A DNA stretch of 64,000 bases. Source: Bacteroidales bacterium. GTDB taxonomy: Bacteria; Bacteroidota; Bacteroidia; Bacteroidales; UBA932. The stretch spans positions 29,807-93,806 of the forward strand of contig JAFUGJ010000015.1 of assembly GCA_017469425.1 (NCBI GenBank), read 5' to 3'. Each line of letters starts with the position of its first letter. The stretch's first letter is position 1. Shown here in pieces: positions 42,596-51,331 of the stretch. The position numbers and the translations under genes are program-made. The notes beneath the pieces were generated by a model, which was not told where the DNA came from, made no database searches, and worked only from the letters and a program-made list of their open reading frames with translations.

Positions 42596-43743
42596 GAAGA
42601 ATGCTCCCCATACTGCTTTGCGCGCTTGTGCTCGGCTCCCCGCTCCAGGCGCAGAACAAGTCGGCAAAAGACAAGAAAGCCAGGCTCGAAAGGGAGATTG
42701 CCATCCTCGACCAGCAGCTGAAGGAAAACGGCAGCAAAACGAAAAGCGCAAATACCGCCCTTAAACTGACCCGACGCAAAATCAACGCCCGGAAAGGTCT
42801 GGTTGCGGAAAGCGACCGCCAGATTGAAGGTCTGGACATCAGCATACGCAAACAAAACCGCAGGCTCGACAGCCTTCAGGCCCGCTACGACAGCATCTCC
42901 ACCCGCTACGACAGGCTCGTGCGCACCGCCTACAAAAACCGCGATTCGCGCATCTGGTACATGTATCTGCTATCCAGCGGCAGCCTTACCCAGGGGATGC
43001 ACCGCTACGGGTATCTTCGCAAAATGGCCCGGGGGCTGAACACTCAGGCACTGGAAATCAAGGATACGCGAAGCCGGATTGAGGAAGAAAAAGCTGCGCT
43101 TGAGAAGCTGCGCGAAGAAGCAAGGGCGCTGCGCAGCACGCGCGTGGGAGAACTCGACCAACTCAGAAAAGATGAAGCAAGCTCGCAGCAGCTGGTTGCG
43201 AGCCTTAACAAGGACAAGGCACGGTACCAGAAAGAACTTGCCTCAAAGCGCAAGCAGGTGGAAGCCCTGAGCCGCGAGATGAACAAGATGGTGCAGAAAT
43301 CGAGCTCGAAGCCCAAGACGGAAGTGGATGTCAAGCTGTCGGGGCAGTTCGCCTCGAACAAGGGAAGACTTCCCTGGCCTGCCGACGGACCGGTGGTGGA
43401 TGCCTTCGGACAGCACAACCATCCGGTTTACAAGAATGTGAAGATGCCGTTCAACAATGGCGTGAACATAGCTCTAAGCAAGGATTCATCGGTGAAAGCC
43501 GTATTCGACGGCACGGTGAGCAATGTGGTGGTCATACCCGGATACAACCAATGCATCCTGGTGCAGCACGGCGGGTATTTCACCTTCTACTGCAAGCTTG
43601 CAAGCGTGAATGTGAAGGCGGGCGACAAAGTAAGGACCGGGCAGGTACTGGGCCGCGTGGATACCATCGCGGGCGAAACCCAGCTGCACTTCGAACTTTG
43701 GGAAGGCCGCAAACCGCAGAATCCGGAACTCTGGCTCAGATAA
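42592..43743 (+). CDS. EnvC-like murein hydrolase activator with degenerate LytM domain
   Basis: 383 residues. A signal peptide (cleavage near LQAQ) is followed by a long coiled coil (about 25-240) and a C-terminal LytM (peptidase M23-like) domain (about 265-383). The metal-binding HxxxD motif of active M23 enzymes is replaced by the sequence FNNGVNIA, and only the distal LHFELW motif is retained, so the domain should not bind zinc normally. That is the state of EnvC, which activates amidases at the division septum by binding them. The gene overlaps the TPR gene upstream by four bases. Its 3' end overlaps convergent feoAB by eight bases. Confidence 0.88.
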   Translation: MRRMLPILLCALVLGSPLQAQNKSAKDKKARLEREIAILDQQLKENGSKTKSANTALKLTRRKINARKGLVAESDRQIEGLDISIRKQNRRLDSLQARYDSISTRYDRLVRTAYKNRDSRIWYMYLLSSGSLTQGMHRYGYLRKMARGLNTQALEIKDTRSRIEEEKAALEKLREEARALRSTRVGELDQLRKDEASSQQLVASLNKDKARYQKELASKRKQVEALSREMNKMVQKSSSKPKTEVDVKLSGQFASNKGRLPWPADGPVVDAFGQHNHPVYKNVKMPFNNGVNIALSKDSSVKAVFDGTVSNVVVIPGYNQCILVQHGGYFTFYCKLASVNVKAGDKVRTGQVLGRVDTIAGETQLHFELWEGRKPQNPELWLR

Positions 43744-46120
43744 GCAGCCCGACAAGAAGCTTGCCTATCCAGGCGACAATCCACGCAACCGCCATGGTGT
43801 AGGCGCAGATGGCCCAGGCCCAGCTCCAGCGCCCGGTTTCGTTCTTGATGGCCACGAAGGTGGCTATGCATGGGAAATACAGCAGAATGAAAATCATGAA
43901 GGCAACGGCAGTGTCCAGAGGGATGCCGTGCTTGAGTGCGCTTTGAAGTGCGGTGTCGTTTTCGTCCGCCTCGTCACCTTCTTCGCCTGCATACATCACT
44001 CCAAGAGAGCTCACCACCAGTTCCTTTGCCGCCACACCGGTAAGAAGGCCCACATCCATGCGCCAGTCGAAGCCAAGAGGGTCGAGGGCGGGAGCCACGG
44101 CCTTGCCTATGTGACCGAGGAAGGACTGTTCCTGCTGCTCGGCGCGGGGAAGCGTGTCATTCTTGGGATAATAGCCGAGCGCCCAAATCACGATGGATGC
44201 CACGAGAATGGTGGTAGCCATCTTCTGCAGATACTGCTTTCCTTTTTCCCAGGTGTGCCTGCCGACGGCTTTTGCGGTAGGGATGCGGTAAGGGGGAAGT
44301 TCCATCACGAAAGGCAGGTCGTCGTCCTTGATGATGCGCTTGAGCACCAGGGCCGAAAGTATGGCGAGTAGCACGCCGAGAGCATAGATGCCCATCAGCG
44401 CAAGTGCCGGATGCGAAGGGAAGAAGGCCCCGACGAGAAGCACGAATATGGGCAGGCGCCCGGCGCAGCTCATGAAGGGAAGAAGCGCTATGGTTATGAG
44501 CCTGCTCTTGCGGCTTTCGATGGTGCGGGTGGCCATGATTGCAGGCACATTGCAGCCGAATCCCATCACCATGGGGATGAAACTCTTCCCGTGCAGGCCG
44601 AGATGGTGCATGAGTTTATCCACGATGAAGGCGGTGCGGGCCATGTAGCCCGAATCCTCCATGATGGATATGAAGAAATATAGGATGAGGATGTTGGGAA
44701 GAAACACCAGCACGCTCCCCACTCCGGCAATGATGCCGTCTACGAGAAGGTCCTTTATCCAGCCGTCATTCATCACCGAGGCCACCAGCCCGCCGAAACC
44801 GGCCACAAGGGAGTCTATCCAGTTCATGGGATACTCACCGAGCTTGAAGGTGGCGGTGAAGATGATATAGAGGATGGCGAGGAATATGGGGAAAGCCGCC
44901 CATTTGTTGGTGACGACGGCGTCGATTTTGTCGGTGACGGTAACTCGCGGTTTGTCGTGGGTGGCACGGGTGTAGGTTTCGGCGAGGGCGCCCTGGATGA
45001 AGGCATATTTCGCATCCACGATGGCTGATTCGCTGTTGGAGCCGAGTATGCGAAGTATGCGCTCCTGCTCTTCGCCGCGCACAGAACGCAGCTCTCCTGC
45101 CTCGGGAAAACCGTCCACCACCTTTTCCACATCCTTGTCGTTTTCGAGATATTTGATGGCAAGATAGCGGGTGGAAAAACGAGCGCGCACATCATCGTTT
45201 CGCTGAAGGATGAGTTTCAGCCTGTCGATGCTCTTTTCGAGTTCTAAACCGTGGTTGATATGGATATGGCGCCCCAACCTGGCATCGTGGCTTTCGTACA
45301 TCGCTATCACAGTGTCGAAGAGTTCGGAGATGCCGGTGCCGTCGCGGCTCACCGTAGGGCATACGGGCATGCCGAGAAGGTAGCCCAGCTGCTGAACATC
45401 GACCTTGTCGCCCTTTTTCTGCAGCTCGTCGTACATGTTGAGGGCCATCACCACGCGCAGGTTCATGTCGATGAGCTGGGTGGTAAGGTAGAGATTGCGT
45501 TCGATATTGGAAGCATCCACCACATTCAGCACAACATCCGGCATCTTTTCCAGAAGATTGCGGCGGACATACAGTTCTTCCGGGCTGTAGGCCGAAAGTG
45601 AATATGTGCCGGGAAGGTCGGTGAGCACGATTTTGTAGCCCTTATAGTTGAAACTGCCTTCTTTTGCATCGACGGTGACACCACTGTAATTGCCAACATG
45701 TTCGTGTGAGCCGGAAGCGACATTGAAGAGCGAGGTCTTTCCGCAGTTGGGATTGCCCACGAGGGCGACGCGTATGATATGTCCCCTTTCTTCCGCGAGT
45801 TCGCGGATTTCCCGCTGCAGGAGAGCTTCTTCCTCCGCTTCGGTAGCGCGCAGGCTCTCCTGGATGTGCTCGCTTGCAATGTGCAGTTTGGCTTCCTCCT
45901 CGCTGATAACCTCTATCTTGGAGGCTTCCTCGCGGCGCAGCGACACTTTATATCCGAGGATTTCGTATTCTATAGGGTCGCGGAGCGGCGCGTTGAGCAC
46001 CACCCTCACATCCTTGCCGCGGATGAATCCCATCTCAATCAGGCGCTTGCGGAAACTCCCGTGCCCAAGCACCTTGGCTATTACCGCTTTCTCTCCCGTT
46101 CTCAGGTCCGACAGATACAT
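43736..46120 (-). CDS. feoB: FeoA-FeoB fusion ferrous iron transporter
   Basis: 794 residues. The N-terminal FeoA/SH3-like domain (about 1-75) is fused to the FeoB GTPase (G1 GNPNCGKTS at 122-130, DLPGTYSL, NMYDE) and then two Gate/Nucleoside-recognition membrane domains with about ten helices (FMSCAGRLPIF). It imports ferrous iron across the inner membrane. Fusion of FeoA and FeoB is known in Bacteroidota. It is divergent from the CDP-alcohol transferase gene. The 163-base intergenic space holds both promoters; I did not recognise a Fur box. Confidence 0.97.
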   Translation of the reverse strand: MYLSDLRTGEKAVIAKVLGHGSFRKRLIEMGFIRGKDVRVVLNAPLRDPIEYEILGYKVSLRREEASKIEVISEEEAKLHIASEHIQESLRATEAEEEALLQREIRELAEERGHIIRVALVGNPNCGKTSLFNVASGSHEHVGNYSGVTVDAKEGSFNYKGYKIVLTDLPGTYSLSAYSPEELYVRRNLLEKMPDVVLNVVDASNIERNLYLTTQLIDMNLRVVMALNMYDELQKKGDKVDVQQLGYLLGMPVCPTVSRDGTGISELFDTVIAMYESHDARLGRHIHINHGLELEKSIDRLKLILQRNDDVRARFSTRYLAIKYLENDKDVEKVVDGFPEAGELRSVRGEEQERILRILGSNSESAIVDAKYAFIQGALAETYTRATHDKPRVTVTDKIDAVVTNKWAAFPIFLAILYIIFTATFKLGEYPMNWIDSLVAGFGGLVASVMNDGWIKDLLVDGIIAGVGSVLVFLPNILILYFFISIMEDSGYMARTAFIVDKLMHHLGLHGKSFIPMVMGFGCNVPAIMATRTIESRKSRLITIALLPFMSCAGRLPIFVLLVGAFFPSHPALALMGIYALGVLLAILSALVLKRIIKDDDLPFVMELPPYRIPTAKAVGRHTWEKGKQYLQKMATTILVASIVIWALGYYPKNDTLPRAEQQEQSFLGHIGKAVAPALDPLGFDWRMDVGLLTGVAAKELVVSSLGVMYAGEEGDEADENDTALQSALKHGIPLDTAVAFMIFILLYFPCIATFVAIKNETGRWSWAWAICAYTMAVAWIVAWIGKLLVGLLI

Positions 46121-46142
46121 GACATAGCTTTATTTGGTTATG

Positions 46143-46150
46143 CAAATGTA
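46143..46150 (-). promoter_or_regulatory. -7 promoter box of feoAB
   Basis: On the minus strand TACATTTG, a full match, lies 22 bases before the ATG at 46120. Confidence 0.55.
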
Positions 46151-46257
46151 AAGGTACTTTTAATAAACGATGCACGCACTCATAATAAATTGGTATTTTA
46201 AAAGGCTCCGAAGTTGTCATTTGGACGATAATATTTCAGTTTTACGAAGATTTCAAG

Positions 46258-46265
46258 TATATTTG
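46258..46265 (+). promoter_or_regulatory. -7 promoter box of the CDP-alcohol transferase/acyltransferase pair
   Basis: TATATTTG is a full match, 18 bases before ATG 46284. Confidence 0.6.
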
Positions 46266-46283
46266 GAAACTAAAACCTATCAA

Positions 46284-46994
46284 ATGTCAGAAGAAATCAA
46301 AGCATCGAAACGGATTCAGACCTCCGTTCTCAACGCCGCAGAGCACAAGGCACTCGTGTGGCTGGCAGCACGGCAGCCGCGCTGGGTCACATCCAACATG
46401 CTCACCATCGTAGGAATATCAGGCGCCGTCATAATCGCGGCAGGATACATCCTATCCAATCTCGACATACGGTGGCTGTGGCTCGCCACATTCGGGTGGA
46501 TAGTCAACTGGTACGGCGACTCGCTCGACGGCAATCTCGCCCGCTACAGGAACACGGGAAGGCCCATCTACGGCTACTACCTCGACCATACGGTAGATGC
46601 CATCAACGAAATCTTCATGTTCGTCGGCATCGGGCTTTCCGCCCTGCTCAACATCTGGATTGCAATCGTAGGGCTCATCCTCTACCTGCTTCTCACCCTC
46701 AATGTCAGCATGAATGCGCACCTCAAAAAGGAATTCAGGCTCACCTACATAAGCATGGGGCCTACCGAGCTTCGCATCATAATGATTATCATCAACACCC
46801 TGTTCATCTTCATCCGGCCTCTGCGTGAATTCAGCAGGGATGTGGAACTTTTCGGCAGCAGCTACAGCCTCGGGGCCCTCGACATCATCGGAGGAATCAT
46901 CGTCGCGGCGCTTGCAGTGGTGTATGTGGTTACCATCTTCAAGGACCTTGACGAGTATGCGAAGATGGATCCTCCCAAAAAGTGGAACGGCTGA
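46284..46994 (+). CDS. CDP-alcohol phosphatidyltransferase family protein
   Basis: 236 residues from ATG 46284 (MSEEIKASKRIQTSVL). Six membrane helices are predicted. The catalytic CDP-OH-P motif is present as WYGDSLDGNLARYRNTG followed by YYLDHTVDAINE, with all four metal-binding aspartates. The family joins a CDP-activated lipid or polyol with an alcohol to make phospholipids such as phosphatidylinositol, phosphatidylglycerol or archaetidyl lipids. Which alcohol is used cannot be told. The partner acyltransferase gene overlaps its stop (TGATG), suggesting a two-enzyme lipid pathway. Confidence 0.87.
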   Translation: MSEEIKASKRIQTSVLNAAEHKALVWLAARQPRWVTSNMLTIVGISGAVIIAAGYILSNLDIRWLWLATFGWIVNWYGDSLDGNLARYRNTGRPIYGYYLDHTVDAINEIFMFVGIGLSALLNIWIAIVGLILYLLLTLNVSMNAHLKKEFRLTYISMGPTELRIIMIIINTLFIFIRPLREFSRDVELFGSSYSLGALDIIGGIIVAALAVVYVVTIFKDLDEYAKMDPPKKWNG

Positions 46995-47887
46995 TGGCAC
47001 TCATTACCATTCAGGAACTCGAAAAGATGGCCCCCATTTTCCGGGGCAAGGCAGGCAACGCGCTGGCCAGGACCCTGATGCGCTGGCTGAACATACAAAG
47101 GCTCTCCGAGGCCGACGAATCCATAAGCGAATACAAAGGGGCCGAATTCGCGAAGGCCACGAATGAAATAATGGGGGTGAAATATACCGTGAACGGCATG
47201 AGCCGGGAAGAGGCAATCGGGCATTTCAAGGCCCTGCTTCCGGAAGGTCCGTTCATCACAATCTGCAACCATCCCATTGGAAGCCTCGACGGCACCATAC
47301 TCATCGACTTTTTCGGCCATATAAGGGAGGATTACAAATACATGGTAAATGAAATCCTCGCGCGGTTCAAATCCCTCCAGCCAAGCCTGATCCAGGTAAA
47401 TCCCAACGGGAATACCGTCGCAGCCCCTTCCGCCCTCAACATTGCGGCAATCCGCAACTCGAAGGAGCATCTGGACGCCGGGCATCCCATGGGCTTTTTC
47501 CCTTCCGGAGCCGTGTCGGACCTCAAGACCGGGAAACGACCCGTCGTGGAAGTGCCAGCAATAGGAGGCAGCCCGGCTTTCAGCTACACCGAGCCCAAGG
47601 TGCGCGACAGGGAGTGGCAGATGTCCATAATAAAGTTCATCCGCAAGGCGGGAGTGCCGGTGGTTCCCGTGCATTTTCTCGACGGAAACTCCAAGTTCTA
47701 CTACAATCTCGGTCTCATCGACTGGAGGGTGCGCCTGCTGCGCCTTCCCACGGAGCTTTTCAACAAAAAAGGCAAGACCTTGCGCGTAGTGGTGGGGCCC
47801 GTCATCAACGCCGAAAAAATAGCAGAGGCCGCCACTCTGGACGACCTCCGCACTTTCCTTCGCGCCAGCGTTTATTCGCTGGAATAA
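46994..47887 (+). CDS. PlsC-like glycerolipid/aminolipid acyltransferase
   Basis: 297 residues from ATG 46994. The acyltransferase block NHPIGSLDG (His and Asp catalytic pair) and the later FPSGAVSDLK with the conserved FxxG region identify the family. It resembles the putative hemolysin/lysophospholipid acyltransferases of Bacteroidota, some of which make glycine or ornithine lipids. It likely acylates a lipid headgroup or lysolipid in the inner membrane. Translation is coupled to the CDP-alcohol transferase by a TGATG overlap. Confidence 0.82.
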   Translation: MALITIQELEKMAPIFRGKAGNALARTLMRWLNIQRLSEADESISEYKGAEFAKATNEIMGVKYTVNGMSREEAIGHFKALLPEGPFITICNHPIGSLDGTILIDFFGHIREDYKYMVNEILARFKSLQPSLIQVNPNGNTVAAPSALNIAAIRNSKEHLDAGHPMGFFPSGAVSDLKTGKRPVVEVPAIGGSPAFSYTEPKVRDREWQMSIIKFIRKAGVPVVPVHFLDGNSKFYYNLGLIDWRVRLLRLPTELFNKKGKTLRVVVGPVINAEKIAEAATLDDLRTFLRASVYSLE

Positions 47888-47920
47888 TCCTATTCACACA
47901 CGAGTGAATGATTTAATGCT

Positions 47921-47928
47921 TATCTTTG
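47921..47928 (+). promoter_or_regulatory. -7 promoter box of the GH109-like gene
   Basis: TATCTTTG is a perfect match, 21 bases before ATG 47950. Confidence 0.65.
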
Positions 47929-47949
47929 CGGAGTAAAAACTACTTTGCA

Positions 47950-49329
47950 ATGAAATACGGAAAATCACTCTTTCTTGCAGCCGCGCTCGCCCTCTTGGCT
48001 TCCTGCGGAAGCAAAGACAATATCATCAGAACCCGCATTCCCGCCCGCCCCGCCGGGCAGGAGGATGCCGTGGCACTCAGGGTTGCACCTCTCGACACCG
48101 TGCGCGTCGGTTTCATAGGACTCGGAATGAGGGGCCCGGGCGCCGTGGAGAGGTTCTGCTACCTGGACCGCACCCGCATCGTGGCGCTCTGCGATGTCCT
48201 CCCCGAAAATGTGGAAGCCTCCCGGCAGATTCTCCTAAGACACGGACGCCCCGACGCCGCCGCTTACAGCGGAAGCGAAGATGCATGGAAGGCCCTCTGC
48301 GAGCGCGACGACATCAACCTCGTGTATATCGCCACCGACTGGAAAACCCACGCACCCATGGCCCTGTATGCGATGGAGCACGGGAAGCATGTGACTATCG
48401 AGGTACCCGCCGCAACTTCTCTCGATGAGATTTGGGCCCTCATCAATATGGCGGAAAGCAAGCGCCTGCACTGCATGATGCTGGAAAACTGCGTTTACGA
48501 CTTCTTCGAACTCACCACCCTCAACATGGCGCAGAAGGGAGTATTCGGCGACATCATCCACGCGGAAGGAGCATACAACCACTGCCTCGACGAATTCTGG
48601 GACCGCTACTGGAACAGCTGGCGTCTGGACTTCAACGCCGCTCACAAAGGAGACATCTACCCTACCCACGGGCTCGGCCCCGTGTGCCAGGTGCTCAACA
48701 TCCACAGGGGCGACAGAATGAAGACCCTCGTTGCCATGGAAACCCGTTCGGTGGTAGGAAAGAAACTCTGGGCCAAGCGCGGGCACAATCCTTCGGAATT
48801 CCAGAATGGTGATGAGACCATGACAATGATAGAAACCGAAAAAGGAAATACGATTCTGATTGAGCACGATGTAATGACTCCACGGCCCTACAACCGCATG
48901 TATCAGGTAGTTGGAACCGAAGGGTACGCCTCCAAGTATCCCATCCAGATTTACAGCCTCCATCCCGAAAGGCAGGAAGGCGTCGTGAGCCACGAAAACC
49001 TCAACGCCCACAGGCCGGTGTCGAAGGAAGTGATGCAGGCCATGCAGGAAAAATACCGCAGCCCCATCCTCACCCCCGAACTGGAAGCGCTCGCAAAGGA
49101 AGTGGGCGGCCATGGAGGAATGGACTTCATCATGGATTACCGTCTGGTATATTGCCTTCTCAACGGCCTGCCTCTCGACATGGATGTCTACGACCTCGCT
49201 GAGTGGTGCTGCCTGGGTGAACTGGGTGCGATTTCCATAGCAAACGGCGGCGCTCCGGTGGAAGTGCCGGACTTCACCCGTGGGGCATGGAACAGAATTG
49301 ACGGATACAATTACGCATTTGCAGAATGA
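47950..49329 (+). CDS. GH109-like NAD-dependent glycosidase lipoprotein
   Basis: 459 residues. The lipoprotein signal ends LLASCGSK (lipobox LASC, Cys19). The NAD-binding Rossmann motif VGFIGLGMRG is followed by the Gfo/Idh/MocA domain. The late motifs YPTHGLGPVCQVLNIHRGDRM and GGHGGMDFIMDY are characteristic of GH109 alpha-N-acetylgalactosaminidases, which cleave through an NAD oxidation/elimination cycle. The likely substrate is GalNAc on mucin or host glycans. The 185-residue lipoprotein gene overlaps its end by four bases. Plain oxidoreductase is the alternative. Confidence 0.85.
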   Translation: MKYGKSLFLAAALALLASCGSKDNIIRTRIPARPAGQEDAVALRVAPLDTVRVGFIGLGMRGPGAVERFCYLDRTRIVALCDVLPENVEASRQILLRHGRPDAAAYSGSEDAWKALCERDDINLVYIATDWKTHAPMALYAMEHGKHVTIEVPAATSLDEIWALINMAESKRLHCMMLENCVYDFFELTTLNMAQKGVFGDIIHAEGAYNHCLDEFWDRYWNSWRLDFNAAHKGDIYPTHGLGPVCQVLNIHRGDRMKTLVAMETRSVVGKKLWAKRGHNPSEFQNGDETMTMIETEKGNTILIEHDVMTPRPYNRMYQVVGTEGYASKYPIQIYSLHPERQEGVVSHENLNAHRPVSKEVMQAMQEKYRSPILTPELEALAKEVGGHGGMDFIMDYRLVYCLLNGLPLDMDVYDLAEWCCLGELGAISIANGGAPVEVPDFTRGAWNRIDGYNYAFAE

Positions 49330-49883
49330 AACGATTTCTTTTGATAACCGCCGTTGCAGTCCTTTGCATCTGCTGCGGCGCGCCCAAACAGGAGGACCCC
49401 GTCCGCGAAGCCATCAAGGCGGAAGTTGCGGGGCAGCTCGGAGAGCTCAGGAGTTTTACATGGGACAGCATTGAACAGGTCGGCACTTCGAGCTTCGGCG
49501 ACGAAATCGCCCGCAGAAGGAACACCATCGAAGTGCGCCGCAAGCAGAATCTGAAGCTTGCTGCAAAATACAAGGCCGAAGGAAAATCCAACAATGCGGC
49601 AAAAAAGGAGGCCGAAGCCGCCCATGATGCCAAAGTACTGGAAGGCATCGATGCTCTCGAAGCAAGGCTTGCAAAGGCCGATTCGCTGGACGCGACCGAA
49701 CTCGTGATTTACCGTTTTTCGGCAAGGGCAAAGGCAAGCGACGGCACCTCCTCCCACATCAAGGACATGTACATCGCCCTCACCCCGCAGAACGAAGTGG
49801 CAGCCATGGACTATTCCAGGGAAAAACTTTTCAAAGCCACCGGCAGGCTCCTTCCCGGCTACCGGGAGCTGTTTGAAGATTAG
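49326..49883 (+). CDS. Small lipoprotein of unknown function
   Basis: 185 residues. The signal MKRFLLITAVAVLCICCGAP gives a probable lipidated cysteine, though with an unusual cysteine-rich box. The rest is helical and charged (RRRNTIEVRRKQNLKLAAKYKAEGKSNNAAKKEAE) with a short C-terminal beta part. I recognise no family. Its start overlaps the GH109-like stop (ATGA), so the two are probably translated together, and a role beside that enzyme is inference. Confidence 0.75.
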   Translation: MKRFLLITAVAVLCICCGAPKQEDPVREAIKAEVAGQLGELRSFTWDSIEQVGTSSFGDEIARRRNTIEVRRKQNLKLAAKYKAEGKSNNAAKKEAEAAHDAKVLEGIDALEARLAKADSLDATELVIYRFSARAKASDGTSSHIKDMYIALTPQNEVAAMDYSREKLFKATGRLLPGYRELFED

Positions 49884-49898
49884 TTCGCAGATTTGTTT

Positions 49899-49906
49899 TA
49901 TATTTG
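49899..49906 (+). promoter_or_regulatory. -7 promoter box of the methyltransferase/R-M module
   Basis: TATATTTG is a full match, 21 bases before ATG 49928, giving the accessory module its own promoter. Confidence 0.6.
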
Positions 49907-49927
49907 CGTAAAGTAACGCACAAACAA

Positions 49928-51331
49928 ATGCCTGGAAGCCGGCCCGAACTCGGACAATTCTACACAAAAAAGCATATAGCTGATTCTATGTGCAGGCTCT
50001 TCTCATTAAAAGAAGGGGCTTCCGTGCTGGATCCGTGTTTTGGCAAGGGGATATTTATAGAAAGCCTCTCCGAACTTGGCAGGTACAACATTTCCGGGAT
50101 AGAAATTGACGAGGCATCCTTCCGTCAGTTTGAAGCAAAGAACCCATCTGCAAGAGTGCAAAGAGGCAATTTCTTCGACATTCCTGAAGGCACCCGCTAC
50201 GATGGCATCATACTGAATCCTCCTTACATCCGTCAGGAACTGATTGACAGCCTGTCCGGTTACGGGATGACAAAAGCACGGCTGCAGCAGTTATGCGCCC
50301 CTTTTCGCATCCCATCCAAGGCTAATCTGTACATATATTTCATAGCCTTTTCCCTCAAGCTTCTCTCCGATGGCGGTGAGCTCGTCGTGATTGTTCCCGA
50401 CACATGGATGAAAACCCCGAACGGAAAAGAGTTCCTGCATTCCCTGGAAGAGTCTTGTTGCATTGCGGAACACATCCCCTGCAAAGGGAACCCCTTCGAC
50501 GGAGCTCCGATTGTAAGCGCCGCCATACTTAAATTTATCAAAGGCGGAAAAAAGCCCATGCAGGCAGATGCGTTTACCGGTGGCACTTCCCTTGTTGCGC
50601 TGAGCAGCATTGCCTCAATCAGGCGCGGCATCACCACGGGGTTCAACAAGGTGTTCATCAACCCTCCCCTGACCGGTGGCACGCATATTTCAAGCATCCT
50701 GTCGTCGCCCAGGGCCGTACCGGCTTACACGAGTTCGGAAGCGGAGCTTGACAGATGTCTGATGATTCCCGCAAAAGCCGCGCTCGACTCCGAAACATCG
50801 GATTATCTTGACGGGTGGGCCGGAAGGATATTGAAGGAAGGCAAACCATCAGTCCTGGCCAAAGCCATCAAAGAAGGCAAGGAATGGTATAAAGTGCCGG
50901 TGCAAAAACCGGCTGACATCGTGTTCCCCTACATTGTGCGAAACAGGCTCAGGTTCATCCTGAACGATGCGAAAGTCTTATGCAGGGATAATTTCTACTC
51001 CATCTGCTGCAAGGATACACACCCCCTCCTTCTGTTTGCCCTGCTCAACAACTACCATATTTACTGCCAGCTCGAAGATTGTGGGAAGAATTATGGCAAC
51101 GGTGTCCTGAAAATCCAAAAATACGATGTGGATGCGCTCATGGTCGTTGCTCCGGACAAACTCTCCGGGGAGGATGCCGCAGCCCTGAAAAAGTCGGCAA
51201 AAAAACTTGCCGAATCCGGCAATGAGCGGCAGCTTGAAAAGATAAGCGGGATACTGGACAAGTATTACGGCAACGCCGGTTCCAAGACAAACTATATATC
51301 CAAAAGAAATGAACGGCTCTGCACAGAATAA
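49928..51331 (+). CDS. N6-adenine DNA methyltransferase (Eco57I/TaqI-like)
   Basis: 467 residues from ATG 49928 (MPGSRPELGQFYTKKHIADSM). The GQFYTKKHIA opening is typical of gamma-type N6-adenine methyltransferases. Motif I is LDPCFGKG (34-41) and motif IV is NPPY (97-100); the C-terminal half (about 220-440) would be the target-recognition domain. It should methylate adenine in a specific DNA sequence. The last 23 bases overlap the start of the C5 methyltransferase gene, which implies coupling. Its DNA is visibly more A/T-rich than the flanking genes. Confidence 0.92.
   Translation: MPGSRPELGQFYTKKHIADSMCRLFSLKEGASVLDPCFGKGIFIESLSELGRYNISGIEIDEASFRQFEAKNPSARVQRGNFFDIPEGTRYDGIILNPPYIRQELIDSLSGYGMTKARLQQLCAPFRIPSKANLYIYFIAFSLKLLSDGGELVVIVPDTWMKTPNGKEFLHSLEESCCIAEHIPCKGNPFDGAPIVSAAILKFIKGGKKPMQADAFTGGTSLVALSSIASIRRGITTGFNKVFINPPLTGGTHISSILSSPRAVPAYTSSEAELDRCLMIPAKAALDSETSDYLDGWAGRILKEGKPSVLAKAIKEGKEWYKVPVQKPADIVFPYIVRNRLRFILNDAKVLCRDNFYSICCKDTHPLLLFALLNNYHIYCQLEDCGKNYGNGVLKIQKYDVDALMVVAPDKLSGEDAAALKKSAKKLAESGNERQLEKISGILDKYYGNAGSKTNYISKRNERLCTE

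Noticed and set aside
46170-46283. An upstream extension of the CDP-alcohol transferase.
   Set aside because: It lies across the promoter box at 46258-46265 and does not resemble the family.
47892-47909. A short palindrome ATTCAC/GTGAAT before the GH109-like promoter.
   Set aside because: Six base pairs with a six-base loop is common by chance; a role as operator cannot be supported.
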